Shown one piece after another: positions 24,226 through 34,554 of a DNA stretch of 64,000 nt; position 1 is the stretch's first letter, and the number at the start of each line of letters is the position of its first letter. Made by a program: the position numbers and the translations under genes. Origin of the DNA: CADEDH01 sp963732695 (GTDB lineage Bacteria > Actinomycetota > Acidimicrobiia > Acidimicrobiales > SZUA-35); the NCBI GenBank assembly GCA_963732695.1, contig CAVTAP010000026.1:186001-250000 (forward strand), written 5' to 3'. The notes beneath the pieces are model-generated. The model saw nothing but the letters and a program-made list of their open reading frames with translations. It was not told the DNA's origin and ran no database searches.

Positions 24226-25821
24226 ATGGGGACACGAAGGGTCTTTTTCGGCGCGCCCGTACTGGCGATGATGCTGGTCGTGGGGGCGTGCAGTAGCGGC
24301 GGGACGAGTACGGAGGGCACAATCCTCGATGAGGAGCAGCAGGGTGCTGCCGCGAGCGCCATTGGCAATACATCGACGACTGAGGCCGCGGCGAGTCCCG
24401 CTGCCGATTCGCCCAGCCAGTTCACGAGTATTGAGGACTGGGAGGCGCTGTGGGCGACGCAGCGGGCCGAGATCGTCAAGATGATCACTGACAACGGGTG
24501 GGGATGGGACCGGGCGGCCAACAAGGTCACCGGTCCGGGTGGGTTCATGGTCGACCTGTCTTCGTGTCCTGACGGCTGGGATCCGTACCAGGGCCTGGAG
24601 AACGGGACCATCAAGATCGGCCAGAACTTGGCCAGCTCCGGCCCCCTCGCCGACTACGGCAACATCGGCGTCGGGCAGGGGGTTTACTACGACTATGTCA
24701 ACGCCGAGGGGGGAATCACCGACTCCGAAGGCAAGACCTACCAGATTGTCAACGACGTCCGGGACGACAGCTACGACCCGGCCAAGACGGTGCCGATCGT
24801 TGACGAGCTGCTCGATTCCGAAGGGTCGTTTGCCATCCAAACGGGGGGCTCGCCTCACACCCTCAAGGTGTACGAAAAGCTCAACAGTCGCTGTGTTCCC
24901 GATCCCTTCATCCTGAGCGGACACCCGGCGTGGGGAGACCCGGTGAACCACCCCTGGTCGTGGGGCCAGATCATGGCCTATACCACGGAGGCCATCCTCT
25001 GGGGCGGGCTGATCGAGAAGCAGTTCGCCGACCGCGACGAGATCACGGTGGGCGCCGCCATCATGCAGAACGACTTCGGCAAAGCCTACGAGCTCGGTTT
25101 CACCGAGTTCATCAAGACTTCCAAGCTCAAGATCAACTTTGTGTTCGAGCGCTTCGACCCAGCAGCTGCGACCATCACGAACCAGATGACGACATTGGCG
25201 TCGAACGACCTCGATGTGTTCATGATCATGAGCGCCGGCGTGTCGTGCACCCAGGCCATCACCGAAGCGGCCAACAACGGGATGAAGGGCACGGTCAAGC
25301 TGATGTTCCAGCCGTCGGTCTGCAAGGCCAAGAGCTGGGTCGGCAAGGATGCGGTCGGGGGTGACGGGTCGGCCAGCGACGGCTGGTGGATCGTCGGTGG
25401 TGGCGTCAAGGACCATACCGATCCGGCCTACGTCGACGACCCGTGGATCTCGTTCGGTCTGAAGCTGCTGGCCGACGCCGGCCACCCGATCTCCGACTCG
25501 GCGTCACTGGGAACCGGCTTCACCTACGCCTGGCCCGTGGTGGAGGCCCTCAGGATCGCCGCTGAACTACCGGGGGGTGTCAGCCGACCCAACTTCATGA
25601 TCGCCGCCCGGACCATCGACATGACCAACCCGAACCTCCTCGACGGGCTGTCCTACAAGATGTCAGGCAACGACGACGCCTACCCGACCGAGGGCTCAGA
25701 GTTCGCCGTCTACGACTCGACCAAGCAGAGCTGGGTCATCCAGACGGACCTGGGCCTCATCGAGCTCGGCGGCAAGTCCTCAAACTGTGCCTGGGATGCG
25801 GCCAGCAGCTCCTGCAAGTAG
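24226..25821 (+). CDS. ABC-type substrate-binding lipoprotein, branched-chain amino-acid type, copy 1
   Basis: 531 residues. Lipobox VGAC (Cys22), Ser/Thr-rich linker, then an additional region (SIEDWEALWATQRAEIVKM) before the type 1 periplasmic-binding fold: IKIGQNLASSGPLADYGNIG, YYDYVNAEGGI, DDSYDPAKTVPIVDELLDSE, PVNHPWSWGQIMAYTTEAIL. Such proteins deliver amino acids, amides or small acids to LivHMGF-type transporters; no transporter genes are in the window. AGGGGGAA lies 10-17 nt before the ATG. The next gene is a close paralog. A 25-bp stem follows. Confidence 0.9.
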   Translation: MGTRRVFFGAPVLAMMLVVGACSSGGTSTEGTILDEEQQGAAASAIGNTSTTEAAASPAADSPSQFTSIEDWEALWATQRAEIVKMITDNGWGWDRAANKVTGPGGFMVDLSSCPDGWDPYQGLENGTIKIGQNLASSGPLADYGNIGVGQGVYYDYVNAEGGITDSEGKTYQIVNDVRDDSYDPAKTVPIVDELLDSEGSFAIQTGGSPHTLKVYEKLNSRCVPDPFILSGHPAWGDPVNHPWSWGQIMAYTTEAILWGGLIEKQFADRDEITVGAAIMQNDFGKAYELGFTEFIKTSKLKINFVFERFDPAAATITNQMTTLASNDLDVFMIMSAGVSCTQAITEAANNGMKGTVKLMFQPSVCKAKSWVGKDAVGGDGSASDGWWIVGGGVKDHTDPAYVDDPWISFGLKLLADAGHPISDSASLGTGFTYAWPVVEALRIAAELPGGVSRPNFMIAARTIDMTNPNLLDGLSYKMSGNDDAYPTEGSEFAVYDSTKQSWVIQTDLGLIELGGKSSNCAWDAASSSCK

Positions 25822-25950
25822 CGCTGCCAACCCGGGACCCAGTGCTCAAGGCCTTCGCCGGTCCGGCAGGAACTGCTGCCCGTCGGACAGGTGGGGCGTT
25901 GAGTATCACGGGTCTCCCACCTCGCACCGCACCGCGAGGCGGCAGACCTG

Positions 25951-26000
25951 GGGCAGGGCGGTGGATGGGCCTACCCCTTAGGGCCTCCACCGCTCTGCCC
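25951..26000 (+). terminator. long hairpin after the first substrate-binding gene
   Basis: GGGCAG-GCGGTGGA on the left pairs with TCCACCGC-CTGCCC on the right, with GGGCCTA/TTAGGGCC inside; more than 20 pairs around a CCCC loop. A strong transcription stop is likely. Confidence 0.65.
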
Positions 26001-26138
26001 ATCGTTCACGTGCCGAGAGCCAAGCCGCTACTCATAGGCCCATCCGGGCCTCCGAGCGCGAACTACTCAGTCGCAACTCCGGTACTTCGCTTCAGGTATT
26101 GGCTACTTATATCTGCTACAGATACTTCTGTGTCATCG

Positions 26139-26161
26139 GTCACAAGCTGGTGTAGGCTCAG
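26139..26161 (+). promoter_or_regulatory. shared upstream motif of the two substrate-binding genes, copy 2
   Basis: Same as 24150-24171 with one insertion and one T-to-C change; the box is TAGGCT at 26153-26158. It lies 665 nt before ATG 26823. The rest of the 1-kb gap (25822-26822) contains no gene I can support and may be a long leader or eroded sequence. Confidence 0.4.
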
Positions 26162-26822
26162 CTCCATCTCAAAGAATGAGTTCACGATGCCTGCAACATA
26201 CGATCGGCCTGCCACCCGCAGACCGAGCAGTATGTCGTGGCTGCCTTGCCTTCTTTTGAATGTTCTTGCGACTGTGTGACGAGAGCAGGGTGGCGGTAAT
26301 TCTCTTTCCTCTCGGACCGCCGCTCTGCTCGGCTCATCCATTGGTGAGCCAGCTCACAAACTTTGGTCTCCCAAAGTTCGCCTGGCCATAGTCTGGCCTC
26401 TGTCCACCACCTTGACGCAGCCTTCTTGGCCCCGGTAACGGCTTGGCTCGAGCTCGCCAGGGCGGCTACGCCACAGCGACCCAATCGTTGTGATTGGAGC
26501 TCGCTGGGCGGTTTCGTCGCCCACCCGTGACCAGCCATCTAAACCCGCCCTACGGGCGCCAAATCTTCGATGTACATGCAGCGTTCGAAACGAATCTTGT
26601 ACCCACATGGCTCCTGGTCGAAGGACTATCTCTACTGACGTTTCGGCCAGTGAGATGGCACTTGGTTCATGTTTCAAACCTTCGGCTTCAAGTTCGTAAC
26701 ACGAGCGCCCTGTGCCGGACGTCACAATTGAATTAAGGTCAAGCTCGCGGACGTCTTCCCTCCAAAGGTTGACGGTGCGGGGCCGGTCAGATCGATCGGC
26801 GAAACAAGGGGAGAAACTCCAT

Positions 26823-28427
26823 ATGACTCTACGGACATGGGGCCGATGGCTCGCGCCCTTACTTGCGTTCGGCCTGGTGGCGAGCGCCTGTGGAAGCGAC
26901 GGCGACGGCACCAACGCCGGTGACGGCACGGTGCTCGATGAGAACCAAAAGGGCGCCGTCGACAGTGCGCTCGACAACACGACGACCACGGCGAAGTCGA
27001 CCGAAACGACGGCTGCTCCGAAGGAGATCACGTCGATCGAGGACTGGCAGGCGCTCTGGGATACCGAGCGTGCGGCCATCGTCAAGAACATCAAGGACAA
27101 CGGCTGGGGGTGGGACAAGGCCGCCAACAAGGTCACCGGCCCCGACGGCTTCACGGTTGACCTGAGCACCTGCCCCACCGGGTGGGATCCCTACGAAGGC
27201 CTGGTCGACGGGAACATCAAGCTGGGCCAGAACATGGTGTTCTCCGGGGCGTTGGCTGACTACGGCAACATCGGCGCGGCGCAGAAGATCTACTACGACT
27301 ACATCAACGGCCAAGGTGGCATCAAGGACTCCGAGGGCAAGACGTACCAGATCACGACCGACCAGCGTGACGATGGCTACGATCCGGCCAAGACCGTGCC
27401 GATCGTCGATGAGCTCCTCGACTCGGAGAAGTCGTTCGCCATCCAGACCATTGGCTCGCCCGCCACGATGAAGGTCTACGACAAGCTGAACGCCCGTTGC
27501 GTGCCCGACCCGTGGGTGATGTCAGGCCACCCCGCCTGGGGCGACCCGGTGAACCACCCCTGGGTGTGGGGTCAGCAGTTGGCCTACAACACCGAAGCCA
27601 TCCTCTGGGGTGGCCTGCTGGAGAAGAAGTTCGCCGACAAGCCGGAGATCACCGTTGCCGCTCTGATCATGCAGAACGACTTCGGCAAGGCGTATGAACT
27701 CGGGTTCAACGAGTTCGTCAAGACGTCCAAGGTCAAGATCAACTTCGTGTTCGAGCGGATCGAGCCCACCGCCCCGACGGTCACGAACCAGATGACCACC
27801 CTGGCGGCGAAGAACCCCGATGTGTTCATCGCTATGACCGCTGGCACGTCGTGCACCCAGGCCATCCAGGAGGCAGCCAACAACGGCATGACCCAGACAG
27901 CCAAGATGCTGTTCCAGCCATCAGTGTGCAAGGCCAAGAGCTTCGTCGGCAAAGACGCGGTCGGCGGTGACGGTGCCGCCAGCAACGGCTGGTGGATCGT
28001 CGGCGGTGGCGTGAAGGACCCCGCTGATGCTGCCAATGCCACCGACCCCTGGGTTGCCTTCCTGACCGACCTGTTGGAGAAGGGCGGTCACCCCTTGGCG
28101 GAGTCGTCCAGCCTGGGGACCGGGTTCGTGTTCGCCTGGCCCATGGTCGAGACGATGAAGATCGCCGCCGAACTCGACGGCGGCCTCAGCCGACCCAACC
28201 TCATGGTCGCAGCCCGGGCGTTCAACATGACCAACCCCAACCTGCTGGACGGCCTCCAATACAACATGTCCGGCAACGCCGACGCCTACCCCACCGAGGG
28301 CTCGGAGTTCGCCGTCTACGACTCGGCCAAGCAGGGCTGGGTCAAGCAGGAAGATCTCGGCATCATCGAACTGTCGGGCAAGTCCAAGCCCTGCGCCTGG
28401 GATCAAGGCTCGAGCTCCTGCAAGTAG
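26823..28427 (+). CDS. ABC-type substrate-binding lipoprotein, branched-chain amino-acid type, copy 2
   Basis: 534 residues, clearly paralogous to the upstream gene along its whole length (for example DPAKTVPIVDELLDSE and VNHPW-WGQ are shared). Lipobox ASAC (Cys23). GGGGAGAA lies 7-14 nt before ATG 26823; the open frame extends further upstream without this support. Both proteins end in SSSCK with a nearby second cysteine (KPCAWD), so a C-terminal disulfide is possible. The tandem duplication suggests related ligands taken up by one transporter encoded elsewhere. Confidence 0.9.
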   Translation: MTLRTWGRWLAPLLAFGLVASACGSDGDGTNAGDGTVLDENQKGAVDSALDNTTTTAKSTETTAAPKEITSIEDWQALWDTERAAIVKNIKDNGWGWDKAANKVTGPDGFTVDLSTCPTGWDPYEGLVDGNIKLGQNMVFSGALADYGNIGAAQKIYYDYINGQGGIKDSEGKTYQITTDQRDDGYDPAKTVPIVDELLDSEKSFAIQTIGSPATMKVYDKLNARCVPDPWVMSGHPAWGDPVNHPWVWGQQLAYNTEAILWGGLLEKKFADKPEITVAALIMQNDFGKAYELGFNEFVKTSKVKINFVFERIEPTAPTVTNQMTTLAAKNPDVFIAMTAGTSCTQAIQEAANNGMTQTAKMLFQPSVCKAKSFVGKDAVGGDGAASNGWWIVGGGVKDPADAANATDPWVAFLTDLLEKGGHPLAESSSLGTGFVFAWPMVETMKIAAELDGGLSRPNLMVAARAFNMTNPNLLDGLQYNMSGNADAYPTEGSEFAVYDSAKQGWVKQEDLGIIELSGKSKPCAWDQGSSSCK

Positions 28428-28480
28428 CAGGACCGACAGCCACACCGGCCAAATCCTCTCCCCCTTAGGAGGCGCTCGAA

Positions 28481-28504
28481 GGGCGGTCGCTACGGCGGCC
28501 GCCC
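28481..28504 (+). terminator. hairpin after the second substrate-binding gene
   Basis: GGGCGGTCGC pairs with GGCGGCCGCCC around TAC, 53 nt past the stop. The rest of the 527-nt gap to 28955 shows no gene. Confidence 0.5.
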
Positions 28505-28954
28505 TCGGCGCGCTCCAGGTGCCTGACGCCCGGGGAGCAGGAAACACGACGGGGAGTATGCCCCGTCATGCCCCTGCTTCCCGGGCCGGTCCCCCTTCAA
28601 CATGACCCGAGCGAGAGACACTCGACGATGGAGGGTGACACCAGTCACAGTAGTCCACCTGCGACATAAGCGCCCAGCGAAGAGTACAGATGGCGCCTGA
28701 AGAGCGCGACCAGCGAACAGCTCGATCCGGGTCGGGCCGCATCGAGATTTGTCGGGTGGTGCCCGCGTAGGAGCTTGGCCAAACAGGGCTCGCCAATGGT
28801 AGGACCGTGCTGAACGACGATAGGCGATTCGAACGCGGGCCGACCACCTTCGCGACAACGCGCTCCGCCCCATGGGAAGCCTGATCCGCCATCGGGATGG
28901 AGCGGTCCCCACACCGATCTCAAGCGACGGCGACGACGGGCCGATCATCCGGCA

Positions 28955-31624
28955 ATGGCTCACCGCCTTCGCCGCTACGCGCCACGTGCCTTCCGGGTCG
29001 GCGTCGTACTCGCGATCATCATGGCTGTTCCCCTGGCCGGCGTCGCATGGTTCTCGATCAGCGCCGTCCGCGAGACGGAGGCGGAGCGCGCACGGGTTAC
29101 CGACGTCCGGGACAGTATCGATCACCTCGTTGCCCTCTCGGACCTGCGGACGAGGCTGCTGGAGGAGCGGAACTGGACTGCAGCTGCGAACGGCATCGCC
29201 GAAATCGGCCTGAGCAGCGAAGTTGTCCAGGAACTGGTCGGGGTCAACCTGGCAGACGAAGCCAAGGAGGCGTCGGCAGAGGTGGACCGCCTCGTCGCTG
29301 ATCTGGCTCTCGACGAGGTCCGAGCCCAGCTCGATGTAATACGAGCGACGGACACCCGCTCCCTCGACGAGTCCAACCTTCTCTACATCGATCTCGAGCG
29401 AGCCATCGGAGAGCAGGCGAGCGTCATGTTCGAGGACCTGCTCGACGACGCGGCGGCGATCCGTGACGAGGGCGAGCTGGTCGACGCGCTTCGCCTTCTG
29501 GAGGCATCGACCCTGGCCCGGCAGTCGATCGCCACCGAGTTCAACCGCTACTTTGCGGCGCTGTTCTCGCAACCCTCCGAGCGCCAGGAGCAGCTGCTCG
29601 CGCTCGCCAGCGCTGAGGCTCTCCGGCAGGAGGCATTCACAAAGGTGCGTGGTCTGGCCGATCGCGGATCAAAGACGGACGAAGCAGCCACCGAGATCTC
29701 GGAATCGGCCGACGCCGACCAGTTCGCAGCAGAGGTCAACGACCTGGTCGCCAGATCGTTCGTCGGCGAGCGCCAGGACGCCCTCTCAGCGAACAGCCTC
29801 GCCGACCTCAACGGCATCACCTCGACGTTCGAATCGTCCAGGGTGGCAACTGATCTTTACCTCGGCCTGGTCAAGGCCGCCGGCGAAGACGTCGAGCGGG
29901 CCAGCAAAGACGCCGTGTCGGGCGCGGAGAGCCGCAACCAACTTGCCCTCGTCTATCTGCTGGCCGTGCTGGCGGCATCAGTGGGCGTTGCATTCGGGGC
30001 TACGAGAGTGATCGTCCAACCCCTCCACCGGCTAGCGAGCGGTGCTCGCCGTATCCGGGACGGTGAACCCCCGGAGCTCGTCGCCCGAGGACCGATCGAG
30101 GTCAGGGAGGCCGCATGGGCGATCGACGAGGCAGGTGTACAGCTCGATCTCGCGGCCCGCCAGGCGTTGGCCTTGGCCGAGGGCGACCTGGAGAACCCGT
30201 CGCTGAGGGACCCCGGACCGGGAAACCTCGGGAAAGCGCTGCAGACTGCCGTGCGGAATCTGGCAGCCTCGCTCAACGAACGGGAGGAGTTCAGGCGCCG
30301 TATCGCCCATGAGGCATCACACGACGGCCTCACACAGCTGCCGAACCGGAACGCCTCCCTGGATCAACTCGAGCGCGGCCTGGCACGAACCGAGCGAAGT
30401 TCGACGCAGCTCGCCGTTCTGTTCATTGACCTCGATGGGTTCAAACGGGTCAACGATCTTCACGGACATCAGGCTGGCGACGCCGTCCTTCGAGCGACGT
30501 CCCATCGTCTGGTGGCAGCGGTCCGGAACGGCGATCATGTAGGTCGACTCGGGGGCGATGAGTTCGTCGTGATCGCCGAACCAATTGAGAGCATTGAGCT
30601 GGCGCTGGCCCTTGCGCATCGGATCATCGATGCTATCGAGGCACCGATCCAGGACGGAAATGTGCACGCAACAGTCACCGCCAGCGTCGGAATCGCTATC
30701 AGCGGTGAGCCCGGCGCGAGCGCGTCGGATCTGCTGCGAGACGCAGATCTCGCGGTTTATCGAGCGAAGGCTCTCGGTCGCGGCCAAGCCCAGATCTGCG
30801 ACGAGCAGCTGCGGTCCGAGATTGTCAAGAGGGCCGACCTGGAACAGGCGCTCCAGTCGGCAGTCGCGAACGACGAGTTCGTGCTGCACTACCAGCCGAT
30901 CGTCAAACCGGATGGGGACCAGCCAGTCGGCTTCGAAGCACTGATCCGATGGAACCGGCCCGGAACCGCGCTTCTCCCACCAGACGCCTTCATCCCGTGC
31001 GCCGAACGGAGCGAGCTGATCATCGCCATCGACTGCTGGGTGATCCAAGCCGTGGCGGCGCAGATCGCGGAGTGGAATCGGAGCGGCGAACCCACCGTGC
31101 CGATCGCCATCAACATCTCAGCCAAGCACCTCGCCTCGCCCCGATTCATCGACAACATCCTCGGCCCATTGGACCACTACGAGGTCGATCCATCCCGAGT
31201 CATCATCGAGGTCACGGAAAGCGCGCTCCTGCATGATATGTCGCTCGCTGCGGTCAAGCTGCAGGCGCTCCGGAGCCGAGGTATTCGGATCGCCATAGAC
31301 GACTTCGGCACCGGCTACACATCTCTAGCCCACCTCAGAACACTCCCCGTGGACATCCTCAAGATCGACCGCAGCTTCACCAACGACGCGTCAGCCCTCT
31401 CACTGGTGAAACTGATCATCGATACAGGACACCTCTTGGGCGCCACGGTAACCGCCGAGGGCATCGAAACGCCAGCACAAGCGGGACAGATCAAGGCCCT
31501 GGGAGCCGACGAGCTCCAAGGCTACCTGTACGGGCGCCCTGCGCCGGTGAGCGACCTCGCCCGATCCGCAATCCATGCGAACGAGCCCGTCTCTTCCCCG
31601 AACACATACGAGACCTCTGGCTGA
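28955..31624 (+). CDS. membrane GGDEF-EAL protein with nitrate-sensor-like domain
   Basis: 889 residues. Membrane segment near residues 15-35, a long helical extracytoplasmic region (residues 40-325, like nitrate/nitrite-sensing NIT domains), a second membrane segment (LALVYLLAVLAASVGVAFGA), HAMP, then GGDEF and EAL domains. Active motifs are intact: GGDEF near residue 532 with an RNGD inhibitory site five residues before it, EAL in GFEALIRW, DDFGTGYTS and AEGIET. It could therefore make and degrade cyclic di-GMP. It stands alone in the window; ligand unknown. Confidence 0.93.
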   Translation: MAHRLRRYAPRAFRVGVVLAIIMAVPLAGVAWFSISAVRETEAERARVTDVRDSIDHLVALSDLRTRLLEERNWTAAANGIAEIGLSSEVVQELVGVNLADEAKEASAEVDRLVADLALDEVRAQLDVIRATDTRSLDESNLLYIDLERAIGEQASVMFEDLLDDAAAIRDEGELVDALRLLEASTLARQSIATEFNRYFAALFSQPSERQEQLLALASAEALRQEAFTKVRGLADRGSKTDEAATEISESADADQFAAEVNDLVARSFVGERQDALSANSLADLNGITSTFESSRVATDLYLGLVKAAGEDVERASKDAVSGAESRNQLALVYLLAVLAASVGVAFGATRVIVQPLHRLASGARRIRDGEPPELVARGPIEVREAAWAIDEAGVQLDLAARQALALAEGDLENPSLRDPGPGNLGKALQTAVRNLAASLNEREEFRRRIAHEASHDGLTQLPNRNASLDQLERGLARTERSSTQLAVLFIDLDGFKRVNDLHGHQAGDAVLRATSHRLVAAVRNGDHVGRLGGDEFVVIAEPIESIELALALAHRIIDAIEAPIQDGNVHATVTASVGIAISGEPGASASDLLRDADLAVYRAKALGRGQAQICDEQLRSEIVKRADLEQALQSAVANDEFVLHYQPIVKPDGDQPVGFEALIRWNRPGTALLPPDAFIPCAERSELIIAIDCWVIQAVAAQIAEWNRSGEPTVPIAINISAKHLASPRFIDNILGPLDHYEVDPSRVIIEVTESALLHDMSLAAVKLQALRSRGIRIAIDDFGTGYTSLAHLRTLPVDILKIDRSFTNDASALSLVKLIIDTGHLLGATVTAEGIETPAQAGQIKALGADELQGYLYGRPAPVSDLARSAIHANEPVSSPNTYETSG

Positions 31625-31684
31625 CTCGGTGACGTGGGCTTGCGAATCGGTGGTGATGCCGGAGTTGAATGCCGCGTGTTCCCA

Positions 31685-32347
31685 CTAGATCTGTGGAGTG
31701 CGGGTGTTCCAGTCGGGAAAGCTCCGGATCAGGGCTTGTTTCCCCTTCAGGCTGATGGACCCCTGCTTGTTGGCCTCGGCCCAGGGCAGAGTTCCCCGGT
31801 GCCAGTCGATGAAGGCCCGGGAGTTGGCTGTGACGTGTAGAGCGCTTTCGCCGCCGGGGTCAGACTGGCAGACCTCGGCGTGGCCGTGGTCGATGAGCAG
31901 CCAGTAGTGCTGGTTGCCCGATGGCTCGTCGGGAAAGGTGAAGGCGACCACCACTCGCCCGGTCGGAAGGGCTTGGCGGTTTAGTTGGACTTGACACCAA
32001 GCCCAGAGGGCGAATCCGGGGTCCAGGTGTTCCGGTAGCACCTCGACCCAGGTCTCGGCCCACCGGCCAAGGCTGTCGATCACGCCGGCGAGGTCGGCTC
32101 CGGCTGAGGTGAGCTCGTAGGTCGAGCCTTGACCGTTCGCCTTCGGGTGGGAGGTGATGATGCCCGCTCGTTCGAGTTCCCGTAGCCGCTTCACCAACAT
32201 CGACCGGGACATGGCGGGTACCCCGGCCGCAATCGACGAGAAGGTCGTCGCCCCGAACAGCAGATTGCGTACGAGGAGGAGACTCCACCGCTCGGCCAGG
32301 ATCTCGGTTGCCCGAGCAACGGGGCAGTATTGCCGGTAGGTCCGCAT
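31685..32347 (-). CDS. HxlR-family regulator with C-terminal SCP2-like part
   Basis: 220 residues. Residues 1-110 are HxlR: YCPVARATEILAERWSLLLV with the family cysteine, SRSMLVKRLRELERAGII. The C-terminal 100 residues (TFPDEPSGNQHYWLLIDHG, ALHVTANSRAFIDWHRG) resemble the sterol-carrier-like half of longer HxlR proteins. ATG 32347 gives the family start. It is divergent from the methyltransferase at 32435, with 87 nt between, which it may control. Confidence 0.85.
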   Translation of the reverse strand: MRTYRQYCPVARATEILAERWSLLLVRNLLFGATTFSSIAAGVPAMSRSMLVKRLRELERAGIITSHPKANGQGSTYELTSAGADLAGVIDSLGRWAETWVEVLPEHLDPGFALWAWCQVQLNRQALPTGRVVVAFTFPDEPSGNQHYWLLIDHGHAEVCQSDPGGESALHVTANSRAFIDWHRGTLPWAEANKQGSISLKGKQALIRSFPDWNTRTPQI

Positions 32348-32434
32348 GCGACCATGGTGGTCAAACCAGCACAGGCCCGTCGAGTGCTTTCTTCGCGCTG
32401 GATGTTCGACGGGTGTAGTCCGAAGATCGGTCGC

Positions 32435-33250
32435 ATGACCAGCGACAACTCGGCCGCAAGTACCGGACAGGTCGTGGGCTCGGCCGCCGAGGTCTACCAG
32501 ACCTTCTTCGTTCCTGCGCTGTTTGCCCAGTGGGGCGAACAGACCCTGGACCTGGCCGGCGTAGCGCCGGGACAGGACGTCCTCGACGTCGGCTGCGGAA
32601 CGGGGGTGCTGGCCCGGGCCGTCGCTCGCCGCCTCGCGGGCAGTGGCTCCTGCACCGGTCTCGATCTCAATCCGGGGATGTTGGACGTCGCCCGGCGATT
32701 TCCTGAACTGGTCACCTGGCAGGAGGGCCGGGCCGAGAGCCTGCCGTTCGGTGATGACACCTTCGACCGGGTCCTGAGCCAGTTCGCGCTCATGTTCTTC
32801 CAGGACCGGGCCGAGGCCCTGGCCGAGATGGGCCGCGTGATACGACCGACCGGTGCCATCGCGGTGAGCACCTGGGCCAGAGTGGAGGAATCGCCCGGAT
32901 ACGACGCCATGGTCACCCTGGTCGAGCGCCTCTTCGGGCAGACGGCGGCTGATGCCCTGCTGGCACCGTTTGCTGTCGGTACCGCGGCGTTGCTGTCCGA
33001 CCTTCTCAGCGGCGCCTTCGATCAGGTCGTGGTCACCCGGGCGGAAGGCCGAGCACGCTTCCCCTCCATCGAGGCTTGGGTCCATACCGACATCCGCGGG
33101 TGGACACTGGCCGAACTGATCGACGACCAGCAGTACACAGAACTGCTCGCCGCTGCCCGACGTGATTTGGCCTCGTTTGCCGATCAAACAGGCCGGGTCG
33201 ACTTCGCTGCTCCTGCCCTGATCGGAATCGCCCGACCTCGTAGCCGGTAA
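32435..33250 (+). CDS. SAM-dependent methyltransferase
   Basis: 271 residues. Complete class I fold: VLDVGCGTGVLARAVA (SAM loop), a GLDLNPGMLDVA acidic strand, AESLPFGDDTFDRVLSQFAL and RVIRPTGAIAVSTW. The sequence is of the UbiE/COQ5-like small-molecule group. The partial gene at the left window edge is a relative. ATG 32435 was chosen; the longer frame would cross the divergent promoter region. Confidence 0.87.
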   Translation: MTSDNSAASTGQVVGSAAEVYQTFFVPALFAQWGEQTLDLAGVAPGQDVLDVGCGTGVLARAVARRLAGSGSCTGLDLNPGMLDVARRFPELVTWQEGRAESLPFGDDTFDRVLSQFALMFFQDRAEALAEMGRVIRPTGAIAVSTWARVEESPGYDAMVTLVERLFGQTAADALLAPFAVGTAALLSDLLSGAFDQVVVTRAEGRARFPSIEAWVHTDIRGWTLAELIDDQQYTELLAAARRDLASFADQTGRVDFAAPALIGIARPRSR

Positions 33251-33334
33251 CAGCGCTGCTCGCCGAGATCGTGTGAGTGGGTTGCCCTGGCGCCGCAGTT
33301 TGTCGGGGTCGAAACTCGGCGGCGAGGGATCGCT

Positions 33335-34537
33335 CTATTGCTGGGCGCGTGCTGTCGGGGCTGGATTGCTGGCGATTCGTTCGGCAGTTCGTCGAATCTC
33401 GTTTTTGGTCGCGGGGTAGCTCAGCTCTCTGAACATCTTCTTGACGGCTCGTTCAACGTCGTTGCGTGGTTGGCCTGCGAGCTGTTGTTCGAGGAAGTCG
33501 ATGTGAGCCTGCAGGTCGTGGCTGCGCAGGTCGATGACGGGGCCCAAGGGACTGATGCCGGGCTTGGGCTTGCCGGGGCGCCGTAGAAGGTTGGCCGAGC
33601 TGAGGATTCCGATGCCGACCACGGCGGTGAGTAGTGCACCAGTGAGGCCAGCAGTGGCGAGGCTGACACGTTCGTTGCGGATTCCTTGGGTGGCGTAGTT
33701 GGCGAACAGTGAGCTGCCGCTGAGTGACGCTGAGCCGTTGATGCCGTTGTCGGCAGCGACTCGGGTCAGCCCGTCGGGGCTGGAGGAGGCGAACTGGCTG
33801 ACCACGGCGGCCATCGCCACGATCAGCAGAACGGCAGCGAGTGCAGCACCTCGACCCGTCCATCGTGGACGTTCGGCCAGGGCGGAGCGCTCCAAATCGG
33901 CGGCGCCATGGACGAGGTCGGGGCGGACGGCGAGGACTGCAGCCAGGGTGGCAGCGGTGATGACGCCTTCGCCGATGCCGATGAGGACATGCACCCCGAC
34001 CATGGAGCCGAACACGGTGTCGAACGAGACAGGCGCGGTGGCACCGAAGAGCCATTCGAGGGAGAAGGCCATGGCGCCGAGCACGACCGAGGCCGCTGCG
34101 GCCAGGCCACTGGCCATGACCACACCGGAGCTGTTGCGGGGCAGGATGCGACGGAACCCCAGGTAGAGGGCGTACCCCCCATAAGCGGTGATGACGGCCA
34201 TGTTGAGCACGTTGTACCCGAGGGCCGTGATGCCGCCGTCGGCGAAGACCAGAGCTTGAAGCAGGATGACGGTCGCTACGACGAGGGTTCCGGTGGCGGG
34301 GCCGAGGAGTACGGCGGCGAGAAGGCCTCCCAGGAGGTGGCCGCTGGTGCCGGCGGCCACGGGGAAGGTGACCATCTGGGCGGCGAAAACGAACGCTGCG
34401 GTGAGCCCGGCGATCGGGGTTTGGCGTTCGGCGAGCTGGTTGCGTGACTGACGCAGGGACAACCCCACGACGCCGATGCTGATGGCGGCGGTGGCGGCGG
34501 CGGTCCCGGCATTCAGGAACCCGTCAGGTGCGTGCAT
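33335..34537 (-). CDS. cbiM: CbiM-type nickel/cobalt transporter component with PDGLE domain
   Basis: 400 residues. The N-terminus MHAPDGFLN holds the family metal-binding His2, followed by six hydrophobic segments of CbiM (AGTSGHLLGGLLAAVLLGP, VHVLIGIGEGVITA). Residues about 235-315 form a PDGLE (CbiN-like) domain (SSPDGL). The last 70 residues (ELSYPATKNEIRRTAERI) look like a DUF2795 appendage, unusual for CbiM. No CbiQ or CbiO gene is near. GGAG lies 10 nt before the ATG. Palindromes upstream may bind a metal regulator. Confidence 0.85.
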   Translation of the reverse strand: MHAPDGFLNAGTAAATAAISIGVVGLSLRQSRNQLAERQTPIAGLTAAFVFAAQMVTFPVAAGTSGHLLGGLLAAVLLGPATGTLVVATVILLQALVFADGGITALGYNVLNMAVITAYGGYALYLGFRRILPRNSSGVVMASGLAAAASVVLGAMAFSLEWLFGATAPVSFDTVFGSMVGVHVLIGIGEGVITAATLAAVLAVRPDLVHGAADLERSALAERPRWTGRGAALAAVLLIVAMAAVVSQFASSSPDGLTRVAADNGINGSASLSGSSLFANYATQGIRNERVSLATAGLTGALLTAVVGIGILSSANLLRRPGKPKPGISPLGPVIDLRSHDLQAHIDFLEQQLAGQPRNDVERAVKKMFRELSYPATKNEIRRTAERIASNPAPTARAQQ

Positions 34538-34554
34538 CTCACACTCCTACCAAT

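Noticed and set aside
26063..26538. Minus-strand frames in the gap between the substrate-binding genes
   Set aside because: Short, overlapping in several frames, without start signals or domains.
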